Made by a program: the position numbers and the translations under genes
DNA from: Microvirga lenta
Lineage (GTDB): Bacteria > Pseudomonadota > Alphaproteobacteria > Rhizobiales > Beijerinckiaceae
DNA length: 64,000 nucleotides
Direction: 5' to 3'
NCBI RefSeq assembly: GCF_020532555.1
Contig: NZ_JAJBBR010000003.1
Span: 1 to 64,000 of the forward strand
Part shown: one piece after another, positions 53,856-62,614 of the stretch
Position numbering within the stretch: the first letter of the stretch is position 1
Layout: the number at the start of each line of letters is the position of its first letter
The notes under the pieces: generated by a model
Told to the model about the DNA's origin: nothing
Databases searched by the model: none
The model's input: only the letters and a program-made list of their open reading frames with translations

Positions 53856-54464
53856 ATGATTTCGGCCGACGACTACGCGCGCCTCGACGGCGCCATCCGC
53901 GACGTGGAGGACCAGACGGCGGGCGAAATCGTGGTCGTCGTGGCGGGCCAGGCGAGCGAATATCGCTCCATCCCCCTCCTCTGGGCCCTGCTGGGAGCCC
54001 TCCTCACGCCGTGGCCGCTGATCTGGTTCACGGCTATGGGGCCGACCCGGATCTTCCTGGTGCAGCTCGCGGTGGCGCTGGGCCTGAGCATCCTCCTGTC
54101 CTGGCCGAAACGGCGCCATGCCCTCGTGCCGGGCTCCATCAAACGGACGCGGGCGCACGAGGCGGCGGCGCGGGAATTCCTGAGCCGCGGGCTCACCCGC
54201 ACCCGGGAGCGGACCGGCGTCCTGATCTACGTCGCCCTGGCCGAGCACCATGCCGAGATCCTGGCCGATACGGGAATCGCCGACCGGGTCGAGCCCCGGG
54301 TCTGGCAGGACATCATCGCCGGGCTGACCGCCGAGATCCGGGAGGGCCGGCTGGTCGACGGGCTCGTGGCGGCCATCGGTCAGGCGGGGGCGATCCTGGC
54401 GCAGCACGCGCCCCCGCGCTTCGACGACGCGGACGAGCTGCCGAACAAGGTGATCGTGCTCTGA
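53856..54464 (+). CDS. TPM-domain protein, second paralogue
   Basis: The 202-residue protein has a TPM domain split by two membrane helices (about 45-85). YARLDGAIRDVEDQTAGEIV opens it and LTRTRERTGVLIYVALAEH and DELPNKVIVL follow. It starts one base after the previous stop, completing a lemA-TPM-TPM operon. The three products probably form one membrane complex. Confidence 0.92.
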   Translation: MISADDYARLDGAIRDVEDQTAGEIVVVVAGQASEYRSIPLLWALLGALLTPWPLIWFTAMGPTRIFLVQLAVALGLSILLSWPKRRHALVPGSIKRTRAHEAAAREFLSRGLTRTRERTGVLIYVALAEHHAEILADTGIADRVEPRVWQDIIAGLTAEIREGRLVDGLVAAIGQAGAILAQHAPPRFDDADELPNKVIVL

Positions 54465-54473
54465 GCGCGGCGC

Positions 54474-55214
54474 TCAGTAGAGGCCGGGGCTCTTCGCCGC
54501 GCCGAGAATGACGCCGGGCTTCATGTGCTCCGAGGTCTGCAGCAGCACCACGTAGCCGTCGGCGCCGCTGCGGGCGACCTCCAGGGGAACCTCGAACTCG
54601 GCCGAGCCGCCCCGCCACTCGCCGATGCGCTTGAGGCCGCGCACCACGTTGGCATAGGTGACGCTCCGGCCCCGGTTCTCGCCGCGCTCGATGGGCACCG
54701 TGCGGGTGCGCAGAACCGGCAGGACCCAGACGTCGGCGGCGCGCATGTCCGCCATGGCGGTCTCGCTCACGGCGATCTTCGCCACGCCGTTCTGCTCCTT
54801 GATCGTGACGTCGAGGGGCAGGTTCGGCTGCGACGCGGTCACCTCCTTGATGGATTCCTCCACCTGCGCCCGGTTCGAGCCGATGCAGGGCTTGGTGCCG
54901 TTGACGATCATCTGGGGCGTGTAGACCTGCCGGTCGCCGCGGGCATGGGCATAGGCCTTCTGCCGCTCCGTGAACGCCTTGTGGGCGAGCGTGTCCTTCC
55001 AGCCGAGATAATCCCAGTAGTTCACCGGGAAGGACAGGGCGACCACGTCCGGCTCGCGGGCGAGCTCGACGAGGACCGCATCGGCCGGAGGGCAGGATGA
55101 ACAGCCCTGACTCGTGAACAGCTCGACGACGGCGCGGGGTGGTTCCGCCTGGGCAGGCTGCATGAAGGCGGCGAGGAACAAGGCCGCCGAGATCAGTTTC
55201 AGTCGTGACACCAT
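54474..55214 (-). CDS. DUF1223 domain protein (exported, thioredoxin-like)
   Basis: The 246-residue protein has a signal peptide (about 1-23, ending AQA) and a DUF1223 domain with VVELFTSQGCSSCPPADAVL, a CSSC redox-type motif, and PVNYWDYLGWKDTLAHKAF. The fold is thioredoxin-like, so a periplasmic thiol role is inferred. It follows lpxXL by 28 bases on the same strand and may be co-transcribed with the lipid A locus. Confidence 0.9.
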   Translation of the reverse strand: MVSRLKLISAALFLAAFMQPAQAEPPRAVVELFTSQGCSSCPPADAVLVELAREPDVVALSFPVNYWDYLGWKDTLAHKAFTERQKAYAHARGDRQVYTPQMIVNGTKPCIGSNRAQVEESIKEVTASQPNLPLDVTIKEQNGVAKIAVSETAMADMRAADVWVLPVLRTRTVPIERGENRGRSVTYANVVRGLKRIGEWRGGSAEFEVPLEVARSGADGYVVLLQTSEHMKPGVILGAAKSPGLY

Positions 55215-55242
55215 GATACCGCCATGGAACACGAATCCCTCC

Positions 55243-56220
55243 TCAAGGGGAACTCACTTTACCTTGAACGGTTGCAGGAACCCGCCAGCGGCGGTGCATC
55301 CAGAGCCATTGCTCCGGGTGTTCCCGCACCCAGCTCTCCACCACGGAGGTCATGACCTGCATGGCGCCCTGCACGTCGATCTGCCCGTCGGGGTCGCGGG
55401 GCAGGTTGAGCGCCGGGGTCAGCTGCAGGCGGAAGCGGTGGCCCGGCAGGCGGATGACGCGGACCCCGTGGACCGGGCAGTCGAACCGGCGCGCGAACTT
55501 GCCGAGGATCGGGTTCACCATGGCGGGGCGGCCCATGAAGTTCACCGGGACGCCCCGGGTGAAATGCTGGTCGATGAGCATGCCGAGATGGCCGCCCTTC
55601 TCGAGGGCGCCCTGCATGGCGAAGGCAGCGCCCTGCCGCGCCGCCTCCAGCCCACCCATGGTCTCGCTGCGGATCTCGTGCAGCACCCGGGCCACGGCCG
55701 GGTCGTTCGGCGCGCGGAACACCGCCGTGGCATCGAGACCGAACCGGGCGGCGCAGATCGCCGGCAGTTCCCAATTGGCCAGATGGGCCGAGAAGATGAT
55801 GCCCGGCCTGCCGTCGTCGCGAAGCGCCAGGAAGTGCTCGATGCCGTCGACCTCGGTGCGGCCGGGCACGGGACTGTCCGGATCGTAGTCGAACAGCCGG
55901 CCGAGATGGGGATACTCGCCGCCGACGCGGCCGAGATTGTCCCAGGCGGAGAGCGCCAACGCCTTGACCTCGGCCTCCGGCATGTCCGGATAGACCGCCC
56001 GGATATTGGCGAGAGCGGTCTTGTGGGCCGGCAGGAGCGGCCCGATCGTGCGGGTCAGCGCCGCCCCGACCGCCCCCGAGCGCTCCGGCCCCAGGGCCCG
56101 CGCCAGGCCGAAGACGCCGCGCACGAGCCCGACCATGACGGTTTCGCTCAGGCGGGAGGCGATGCTGCGGGAGCGTTTGGAAGGTTGAACCACGAATTCG
56201 TCCTGGCGTGAGAGCCCCAT
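55243..56220 (-). CDS. lpxXL: Lipid A very-long-chain acyltransferase LpxXL
   Basis: The 325-residue protein belongs to the lipid A lauroyl acyltransferase (HtrB) family, with the catalytic HX4E motif in SAHLANWEL and FRAPNDPAV, the IDQH motif and GVPVNFMGRPAM. As the last member of the acpXL locus it is predicted to transfer 27-hydroxyoctacosanoate-type chains from AcpXL to lipid A at the inner membrane. The exact chain length here is not known. ATGs downstream offer a shorter start; the first was used. Confidence 0.92.
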   Translation of the reverse strand: MGLSRQDEFVVQPSKRSRSIASRLSETVMVGLVRGVFGLARALGPERSGAVGAALTRTIGPLLPAHKTALANIRAVYPDMPEAEVKALALSAWDNLGRVGGEYPHLGRLFDYDPDSPVPGRTEVDGIEHFLALRDDGRPGIIFSAHLANWELPAICAARFGLDATAVFRAPNDPAVARVLHEIRSETMGGLEAARQGAAFAMQGALEKGGHLGMLIDQHFTRGVPVNFMGRPAMVNPILGKFARRFDCPVHGVRVIRLPGHRFRLQLTPALNLPRDPDGQIDVQGAMQVMTSVVESWVREHPEQWLWMHRRWRVPATVQGKVSSP

Positions 56221-56303
56221 TACGACGGGAGACGCGTCTTTTCGCGTCTCGCCCCCGCCGTCAAGGCCCGATCATGCGCGGCAGCTTGTCCTCGGGGACG
56301 CGT

Positions 56304-57326
56304 TCAGAACGTAATCACCACCTTGCCGAAGACCTTGCGGCCCTCCAGGCGCTCCAAGCCCTTCTGGAAATCGTCGAGGGGGAAGACGGAATCGATCACC
56401 GGGCTCATGCCGTCCGCCATCTTGTCCAGCGACTGAGCGATGTTCTCGATGCGGCACCCGAAGGAGCCGAAGATGCGGTATTGCTGCTGGAAGAGCTGCA
56501 TCAGGTTCATGGTGGTGGACACGCCCGAGGTCGAGCCGCAGGTGACGAGCCGCCCGCCGCGCTTGAGGCAGAGCAGCGAGCCGTTCCAGGTGTCGGCCCC
56601 CACATGCTCGAACACCACGTCGACGCCTTTACGCTTGGTCAGGCGGCGCACCTCGCCCTCGAAGCGCTCGATGCGGTAGTTGACCACGTGATCGGCGCCG
56701 AGCGCCTTCGCCTTCTCGCCCTTCTCGTCGTCGCCCACCGTCGTGTAGACCGTGCAGCCGATGGCCTTCGCCATCTTGATTGCCGCCGTACCGATGCCGG
56801 AGCCGCCCGCATGGACGAGGATCGACTCGCCGGGCTCCAGCTTCGCGTTGTCGAACAGCATGTGCTGCACCGTGCCGAAGCCGATGGGCGCGCAGGCCGC
56901 CTGCTCGAACGAGACGCCCTTGGGCACCGGGATCACGAGGCGCTCGGGGCGGTTGATCAGCTCGCGGGCGAAGCCGTCGATATGGAAGCCCATGATGCCG
57001 GCGACGTTCTCGCAGAGATTGTCGCGGCCCTCGCGGCAGGCCTTGCAGTGCCCGCAGGTCTCGGCCCCGTACATGGTGACCGGGTCGCCGGCCTTGAACC
57101 GGGTCACGCCCTCGCCCACCGCCACGACCTCGCCCGAGGCCTCGACCCCCACGGCCTGGGGCATCTTGCGCTTGGCGAAGGCCATGCCGCGGAAGCCCCA
57201 GACGTCGAGATAGTTGAGGGCGAGCGCCCGGACGCGGATCTGGACCTCGCCCGCGGCCGGCGGCGGCGGGGCGTCCATCTCGGTGAGGCGCAGGTCACGG
57301 TCGCCGAAGAGCTGAAGGGCACGCAT
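56304..57326 (-). CDS. Zinc-binding alcohol dehydrogenase of the XL locus
   Basis: The 340-residue medium-chain dehydrogenase has the structural zinc Cys set in TCGHCKACREGRDNLCEN and the cofactor motif HAGGSGIGTAAI. A gene of this type (adh2XL) is a standard part of the rhizobial acpXL locus, where it is thought to serve reduction in very-long-chain fatty acid synthesis. It lies 83 bases upstream of lpxXL and 194 bases downstream of the SDR gene. Confidence 0.9.
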   Translation of the reverse strand: MRALQLFGDRDLRLTEMDAPPPPAAGEVQIRVRALALNYLDVWGFRGMAFAKRKMPQAVGVEASGEVVAVGEGVTRFKAGDPVTMYGAETCGHCKACREGRDNLCENVAGIMGFHIDGFARELINRPERLVIPVPKGVSFEQAACAPIGFGTVQHMLFDNAKLEPGESILVHAGGSGIGTAAIKMAKAIGCTVYTTVGDDEKGEKAKALGADHVVNYRIERFEGEVRRLTKRKGVDVVFEHVGADTWNGSLLCLKRGGRLVTCGSTSGVSTTMNLMQLFQQQYRIFGSFGCRIENIAQSLDKMADGMSPVIDSVFPLDDFQKGLERLEGRKVFGKVVITF

Positions 57327-57342
57327 GGGATGATTCCGTCTG

Positions 57343-57425
57343 GGGCGTCATCCCGGATTCGGCTCCGGGTCCCGCGGCTCGAACGAAGACGCGGACGGCC
57401 GGGACGGGCCCGGCCATGACGGCGA
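57343..57425. repeat. REP-like elements between the SDR and adhXL genes
   Basis: CGTCATCCCGG at 57346-57356 and the palindrome GGCCGGG-ACGGG-CCCGGCC (57397-57403 with 57409-57415) fall in the 194-bp gap. Both match the intergenic repeat style found near 39.6 kb and after acs. They may loosen co-transcription of the locus. Confidence 0.55.
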
Positions 57426-57520
57426 GAAATTCTGTTCGCGGCTTAATGGGCGGCGCGACGGATGACAAGCTTTGTGCGCGACGTGCTTCCACCTCCCCCG
57501 GGAGGGAGAGGCGAGGATGA

Positions 57521-58267
57521 CTACCGGTGCACGCCCAGCATCGAGGTCAGGCCACCGTCGATGGGCAGGACCGCGCCGGTGATGTAGGCGGCGGGCTCGC
57601 TCATGAGGAAGGCCGCCAACCCTGCGATCTCCTCCGGCTTGGCGAAGCGTCCGGCCGGGATCTGCTTTTCCATGTTCTCGCGATAGGCCGCGTAAGGGGC
57701 CATCATGTCCGTGTCGATGAAGCCCGGGGCGATCACGTTGACGGTGACGCCGCGCTTGGCGGTCTCGACGGAGAGCGTGCGGCAATAGGAGATCAGGGCG
57801 CCCTTGGAGGCCGCATAGGCTGCGTTGCCCGGGTTGCCCTGGAGCGCGGCCACCGATCCGATGGCGACGATGCGGCCCGCCTTCTGGCGGATCATGCCGC
57901 GCATGAGCGCCTTGGCGATGCGGGTCAGCGACCAGAAGTTCACCTGCATGGCCGCTTCGGCCTTGTCCTGCTGCATCATGGCGGCGAGCGCGTCGTAAGG
58001 CTGGCCGGCATTGTGAACGAGGCCGAAGAAGGCTTCGCCCTCGATGGTCTCGCAGAAGGCCTCCAGCGCCGCCTTGTCGGCGAGATCGACCGAATGGGCC
58101 GTGACGGTGCGGCCGGGATGGGAGCCCATCAGCTCGCCGGCGAGGGCCAGGGCGGCGTCGCCGGACGAGCGGTAGGTGAAGTCGACATCGTGGCCGGCGG
58201 CGACCAGCGCCCGCACGATGGCGGCGCCGACGCCTTTTCCGCCGCCGGTGACGAGAACGCGGGTCAT
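57521..58267 (-). CDS. 3-oxoacyl-ACP reductase (FabG-like SDR) of the XL locus
   Basis: The 248-residue SDR has the NADPH motif TGGGKGVGAAIV, NAGQ motif and catalytic AAYAASKGALIS. INVIAPGFIDTDMMA and the FLMSEPAAYITGAVLPIDGG ending are FabG-like. It would reduce 3-oxoacyl-AcpXL. It lies 13 bases after fabF1XL, so it is co-transcribed. The best known rhizobial loci list no fabG here, so its presence is a variation worth noting. Confidence 0.88.
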   Translation of the reverse strand: MTRVLVTGGGKGVGAAIVRALVAAGHDVDFTYRSSGDAALALAGELMGSHPGRTVTAHSVDLADKAALEAFCETIEGEAFFGLVHNAGQPYDALAAMMQQDKAEAAMQVNFWSLTRIAKALMRGMIRQKAGRIVAIGSVAALQGNPGNAAYAASKGALISYCRTLSVETAKRGVTVNVIAPGFIDTDMMAPYAAYRENMEKQIPAGRFAKPEEIAGLAAFLMSEPAAYITGAVLPIDGGLTSMLGVHR

Positions 58268-58280
58268 GATCGGGCTCCGG

Positions 58281-59555
58281 TTATTTGGGTTCCGCTCCGA
58301 AAACCAGGCAGGTGTTCTGCCCGCCGAAGCCGAAGGAGTTGGACAGCACGTAATTCACGGTCGCGTCGCGGGCCACGTTCGGCACCACGTCGAGCGGGAT
58401 CGACGGGTCCGGCACCGCATGGTTGATGGTCGGCGGGATGCGGCCCTGGGCGATGGTGAGCAGCGACATCACCGCCTCGACCGCGCCGGCGGCCGTGAGC
58501 GTGTGGCCGATCATCGACTTGTTCGAAGAGATCGGCACGTCCTTCATGCGCTCGCCGAACACCGCCATGCAGCCCATGGACTCCATCTTGTCGTTCTCGG
58601 GCGTCGAGGTGCCGTGGGCGTTGATGTAGTCGATGTCGTCGGGCGACACGCCCGCATCGTCCAGCCCCGCCTTGATCGCCGCGATGATCGGCGTGCCGTC
58701 CGGGCTCGAGCGGGTGCGGTGGAAGCCGTCGCCCTTCTCGCCGCAGCCGAGCACATAGCCGAGGATCTTCGCGCCGCGCGCCTTGGCGCTCTCGGCGTTC
58801 TCCAGCACGAGGGCCGCCCCGCCCTCGCCCATGACGAAGCCGTCGCGGTTCTTGGAGAAGGGCTTGGAGGCCCCCTCCGGGTTCTCGTTCTGGGTCGAGA
58901 GGGCCGACAGCAGCGAGAAGCGGATCAGGGATTCCGGGTTCACCGAGCCGTCGGTGCCGATGCAGAGCGCCGCGTCCGTCTCGCCGCGCCGGATCGCCTC
59001 GACGCCGAGCTGGATCGCGGTGGCTCCCGACGAGCAGGCGGTGGACAGGGAGATCGGCGAGCCCCTGGTGCCGAACCGGTCGGCCACCCGGTCGGCCACC
59101 GTGCCGAAGATGAAGAGGTCGTGCCAGGGCTTGAACTCGCCCGAGGCGGCGGCCTTCAGCAGGTCCTTGTAGGTGACGTCGCCGTTCTCGCCGGAGGCCT
59201 TGGCCAGCGCCTCGCGCTGCGGCCATTCCATCTCGACCGGAGGCACGGCGATGAAGAGCGCCCCCGGAAAATCGCCCTCCGGCAGCCCCGCCTGCCCCAC
59301 CGCCTCCTCGGCGGCGAGCATCGCCAGGCGCTCGGACAGCATGGGCGCGCAGAAGGGCTCGACCTCGACGCTGTCGATGGTGCCGGCGATCGTGGTGCGC
59401 AGACCCTCGGTCGGGAAGCGGCTGATGCGGCGGATGCCGGACTTGCCGGCGGTCAGCGCCGCCCAGGTGTCGTCCTTGCCCTGGCCGAGGGACGTGACCG
59501 TGCCCATGCCGGTGACGGCGACGAGCGGACGTCCCTGTTTGTCGCGAAGCGCCAT
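58281..59555 (-). CDS. fabF1XL: Beta-ketoacyl-ACP synthase FabF1XL (catalytic KS)
   Basis: The 424-residue KS elongates acyl chains on AcpXL. It keeps the full catalytic triad: Cys174 in STACSSGA, His314 in NAHGTSTPENDK and His351 in SMIGHTLTAAG, with Lys346. The opening MALRDKQGRPLVAVTGMGTV and the SFGFGGQN end are KAS II-like. It is coupled closely (10 bases) to fabF2XL and likely forms a heterodimer with it. Confidence 0.94.
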   Translation of the reverse strand: MALRDKQGRPLVAVTGMGTVTSLGQGKDDTWAALTAGKSGIRRISRFPTEGLRTTIAGTIDSVEVEPFCAPMLSERLAMLAAEEAVGQAGLPEGDFPGALFIAVPPVEMEWPQREALAKASGENGDVTYKDLLKAAASGEFKPWHDLFIFGTVADRVADRFGTRGSPISLSTACSSGATAIQLGVEAIRRGETDAALCIGTDGSVNPESLIRFSLLSALSTQNENPEGASKPFSKNRDGFVMGEGGAALVLENAESAKARGAKILGYVLGCGEKGDGFHRTRSSPDGTPIIAAIKAGLDDAGVSPDDIDYINAHGTSTPENDKMESMGCMAVFGERMKDVPISSNKSMIGHTLTAAGAVEAVMSLLTIAQGRIPPTINHAVPDPSIPLDVVPNVARDATVNYVLSNSFGFGGQNTCLVFGAEPK

Positions 59556-59565
59556 GGCTTTCTCC

Positions 59566-60693
59566 TTATGGGGCTTTGGTGAGCCGCACGGCCCCTTCGC
59601 CGCGCCAATGGCCGACGGAGGTGACGAGGGCCTCGCCGGCCCTGCCCTCGGCGATGAGGGCCGCCGCGAGGGCGACGCCGATGGGGGCCTGGGCCTCCAT
59701 CGTGTGGCCGACCACGTCGCCCGTGGCGTGAATGGCGGCGGTGGGAGCCAGCTCCGTCAAGGCGGCCTGTTCGTCCTCCGTGATGCCCTTCACGCCCGTG
59801 GCGCCGGAAATCACCACGTCGGGCCGGGCGCCGAGGGTTTCGGCCTGGGCGCGCAGCGCCTTGCCGACGCTGCCGGGCGCGCGGCGGCCGCGGTCCGAGG
59901 TCACGCCGGCGACGGTCGCCAGAGCCTTGGCGCCCCTGGATTCCGCGTGCTCGCGGGATTCCAGCACCATGAAGCAGGCGCCGCTGCCGAGGATCATGCC
60001 GCCGCCCTCGTGGGTGCGCTCGCGCACCGGCAGGTAGGGCTTCTTCCAGAGGAAGCCGCCCATTTCGTAGATGAGGATCACGTCCGGCCGTTCGGCGTTG
60101 TAGGCGCCGCCCACCAGGAAGATGTCGTTCTGGCCGGAGGCGATGCGCTCCCGCGCGACGCGGATCGCGTCGACGCCGCTCGATTCCTCGCCCATGAAGG
60201 TGCGCGACGCGCCCGTCACCCCGTGGACGATGGAGATGTTGCCGGCGAGCAGGTTCGAGAGCTGCGCCAGGAACAGCGTGGGACGCAGGTCGCCCATGAG
60301 GCGCTCGTTGAGGAACACGCCGGGATTTTCGGCCTGACGCAGGCCGGTGAGGATCTGCCCGTCGACCGCGTAGTCGCGCTCGCCGCCGCCGGCGGACACG
60401 ATGAGGTGCATGCGGTTCTTGAGCGCCGCATCCTCCTTGGCGCCCGCCGCTTCGAGGGCGAGGCCGGCGGCATAGCAGCCGAGCTTCTGCCAGGCCTCCA
60501 TCTGCCGCTGGTCGGATTTCTTGGCGATCTGCCTGTCCCAGTCGAGCGCCACCGCCGGATGGACCGGATAGGGCGCGAAGCGTTCCGTATCGACATGGGG
60601 GGCGGCCTGACCGGTCAGGGCCGCCACATGCGGCTCCAGGCCCTCGCCCGCGCTGGAGACGAGGCCGATGCCGGTTATCACCACGTCACGCAT
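59566..60693 (-). CDS. fabF2XL: Beta-ketoacyl-ACP synthase homologue FabF2XL (likely KS-inactive)
   Basis: The 375-residue protein has the thiolase fold and aligns with KAS II, but the nucleophile position reads ISIVHGVTGASRTF, placing Val159 where Cys should be. The first catalytic His is also lost (VISGATGVKGITEDE in place of NAHGTST). The second His remains in DVVGHT. It therefore resembles a chain-length factor (KSbeta) of polyketide systems. It overlaps fabZXL by 8 bp and precedes fabF1XL by 10 bp, as expected for obligate partners. Confidence 0.92.
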   Translation of the reverse strand: MRDVVITGIGLVSSAGEGLEPHVAALTGQAAPHVDTERFAPYPVHPAVALDWDRQIAKKSDQRQMEAWQKLGCYAAGLALEAAGAKEDAALKNRMHLIVSAGGGERDYAVDGQILTGLRQAENPGVFLNERLMGDLRPTLFLAQLSNLLAGNISIVHGVTGASRTFMGEESSGVDAIRVARERIASGQNDIFLVGGAYNAERPDVILIYEMGGFLWKKPYLPVRERTHEGGGMILGSGACFMVLESREHAESRGAKALATVAGVTSDRGRRAPGSVGKALRAQAETLGARPDVVISGATGVKGITEDEQAALTELAPTAAIHATGDVVGHTMEAQAPIGVALAAALIAEGRAGEALVTSVGHWRGEGAVRLTKAP

Positions 60694-61150
60694 CGGTCGT
60701 CTCCAAAAGGCCGATGCGGCGCCCCTGGGCGCGCATCAGGTCGTCCATTCCGGGGGGGAAGGGCATGATTCTGAACCGCAGCTCGGCGTCGCAGATGGCC
60801 TTGCCCTCGACGGCGATCTTCGCCTTCGTGACCGCATAGCCCGAGCCTTCGTGCTCGAGCTGCGCCGAGACGGTCAGCACCGTGCCGGGACCGACGAAGG
60901 TGCGGAACCGCGCCTTGTCGACCGCCATCAGGAACGGCATGTGGGTGAAGTCCATGAGGCCCAGCACGAGATAGCCGGAGGCCTGGGCCATGGTCTCGGT
61001 GAGCAGGACGCCCGGCACGAGGGGATGGCCCGGAAAGTGCCCCTCGAAGACGGGGCTTTCCATCGGCACGGTGGACCGGACCTCGATCCGCTTTGTCTCG
61101 CGGTCGAGCTCCGTCACCCGATCGATCATTTCAAAGTATTCGAGGCGCAT
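60686..61150 (-). CDS. fabZXL: 3-hydroxyacyl-ACP dehydratase FabZXL
   Basis: The 154-residue hot-dog-fold dehydratase has His38 in FEGHFPGHPLVPGVLLTETMA with Glu52, the FabZ catalytic pair. It would dehydrate 3-hydroxyacyl-AcpXL during very-long-chain synthesis. Its end overlaps the fabF2XL start by 8 bp. A 138-bp gap with a strong hairpin separates it from acpXL. Confidence 0.93.
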   Translation of the reverse strand: MRLEYFEMIDRVTELDRETKRIEVRSTVPMESPVFEGHFPGHPLVPGVLLTETMAQASGYLVLGLMDFTHMPFLMAVDKARFRTFVGPGTVLTVSAQLEHEGSGYAVTKAKIAVEGKAICDAELRFRIMPFPPGMDDLMRAQGRRIGLLETTDA

Positions 61151-61244
61151 CCGGACCCAAGCCTATTCCGTTTCGTGCCCGGCAGGGCCTGAGGAAAGGA
61201 ACGAAAACCCATGAGGCGGGGCTCTGGTGGATCGCCTCTCCGAA

Positions 61245-61262
61245 CCGGCCCGTTCGGGCCGG
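61245..61262 (-). promoter_or_regulatory. Hairpin in the acpXL-fabZXL gap
   Basis: CCGGCCCG-AA-CGGGCCGG is a perfect 8-bp stem on the minus strand, 27 bases after the acpXL stop, without a T-tract. It could cause partial termination or protect the acpXL end, giving more carrier protein than enzymes. Confidence 0.45.
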
Positions 61263-61288
61263 CCCGCCGGGGATATGCCGTGCTGTTT

Positions 61289-61570
61289 TTAAGCCTTCTT
61301 GGCCGCGATGAGCGCATCGATATGCGCCACGAGGTTCTTCAGGACGAAGTATTCCTCGGCCGGAGCCTTGCCCTCGTTGACTTCCTGCGTCCACTGCTCG
61401 AGCGGCAGCTTGATGCCGAAGGCCTTGTCGATCGCGAAGGCGATGTCGAGGAAGGCGAGCGAATCGATGCCCAGATCCTCGATGGCATGGCTGTCCGGCG
61501 TGATCTGGTCGCGCGGGATATCGGCCGTATCGGAAATGATGCCGGCGACGGTCTCGTAGGTGGACGACAT
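61289..61570 (-). CDS. acpXL: Acyl carrier protein AcpXL
   Basis: The 93-residue carrier has the 4'-phosphopantetheine site Ser37 in [13 protein letters not shown] and the start [20 protein letters not shown] characteristic of AcpXL. It carries very-long-chain hydroxy-acyl groups for lipid A. The ATG at 61570 is internal to a longer open frame and is set by family similarity. It heads the leftward XL locus and diverges from a Cys-phosphatase gene. Confidence 0.95.
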   Translation of the reverse strand: MSSTYETVAGIISDTADIPRDQITPDSHAIEDLGIDSLAFLDIAFAIDKAFGIKLPLEQWTQEVNEGKAPAEEYFVLKNLVAHIDALIAAKKA

Positions 61571-61882
61571 GGCGCCGCTCTCCTGCAGTGCTTGGTCTCG
61601 ACGATGCGGTGCCGGGCCTGACGTCCCGATCTCGGCCGCTCTTGTCGTCAAGGAGGGTTGTATCGAAACGCACCCCTTACACGACCGGCCGCGGGGCGGC
61701 AACTGATAGGATAGGCTTGCGGTAGGATGGCCTGGGCCCGCGCCGGCGGGGCGCGAAGGCTCCGGGGGCCTGCGTCAGTCGGTGAGCGTTGATTATTCCG
61801 CCACCATCGCCGATAAGGGGCGGCTTTTCGGGGCCTGGGCCCCGTCTTTCTCTCTTTCGATAGACCTCGAAACCGGATCGAC
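61571..61882. other. Divergent regulatory region acpXL / phosphatase
   Basis: This 312-bp gene-free stretch should contain promoters for the XL locus (leftward) and the phosphatase (rightward). A CTTGACG (minus strand, 61652-61646) could be a -35 for acpXL, but no matching -10 is clear. A GC-rich palindromic patch GGGGCCTGGGCCCCG lies near 61835-61850. No small gene is supported. Confidence 0.5.
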
Positions 61883-62605
61883 GTGATTAACAGGTTCCTC
61901 AAGCCTGAAGTCCGCTATGCGCGGCGCATGGCCCGCATCGCCCGCTGGGACAGACCCGTCGAGAACGGGATCGGCCGCCTGCGCGCCTGGGCCCACATGC
62001 TCCTCGTGGACCACGGGGTGTTCCGGCTGATCTACCTGAACAAGCACCGGGTCTCCGACCGGCTCTGGCGCTCGGCCCAGCCCGCGCCGCACCAGATCGC
62101 CCGTCTCAAGGCGGAGGGCGTGCGCACCATCATCAACCTGCGCGGCGGGCGCGAGCACGGCTCCTGGCAGCTCCAGAAGGAGACCTGCGAGCGGCTCGGC
62201 ATCCACCTGACCGAGTTCATCGTGCGCTCCCGCGGGGCGCCGGACCGGGAAACCCTGCTCAGGGCGGCGGAATTCTTCCGGGGGGTCGAGTTCCCGGCGG
62301 TGATGCACTGCAAGTCCGGGGCGGACCGGGCCGGCTTCGTGGCGGCGCTCTACCTCATCGTCCACGAGGGACGCTCGGTGGACGAGGCCCAGCGGCAGCT
62401 TTCCATGCGCTACGGCCATTTCAGGTTCTCGAAGACCGGCATCCTCGACGCGTTCTTCGACCTCTACCGCCGCGAGGGCGCGGCCAAGGGCCTGCCGTTC
62501 CTGACCTGGATCGAGACCGAATACGACCCCGAGGCCCTGGAGCGCAGCTTCAGGCCCGGCTTCTGGTCCAACATCCTCGTCGACCGGATCATGCGGCGGG
62601 AGTAG
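61883..62605 (+). CDS. Dual-specificity/tyrosine phosphatase-like protein
   Basis: The 240-residue protein has the Cys-phosphatase loop HCKSGADRAG, with the catalytic Cys and Arg, and an upstream TIINLRGGREHGSWQLQKE segment. It starts at GTG. The family includes atypical dual-specificity phosphatases. Its place between the lipid A acyl locus and an MsbA-like exporter suggests a role in envelope lipid or polysaccharide control, but the substrate is unknown. Confidence 0.85.
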   Translation: MINRFLKPEVRYARRMARIARWDRPVENGIGRLRAWAHMLLVDHGVFRLIYLNKHRVSDRLWRSAQPAPHQIARLKAEGVRTIINLRGGREHGSWQLQKETCERLGIHLTEFIVRSRGAPDRETLLRAAEFFRGVEFPAVMHCKSGADRAGFVAALYLIVHEGRSVDEAQRQLSMRYGHFRFSKTGILDAFFDLYRREGAAKGLPFLTWIETEYDPEALERSFRPGFWSNILVDRIMRRE

Positions 62606-62614
62606 CGGGATCCG

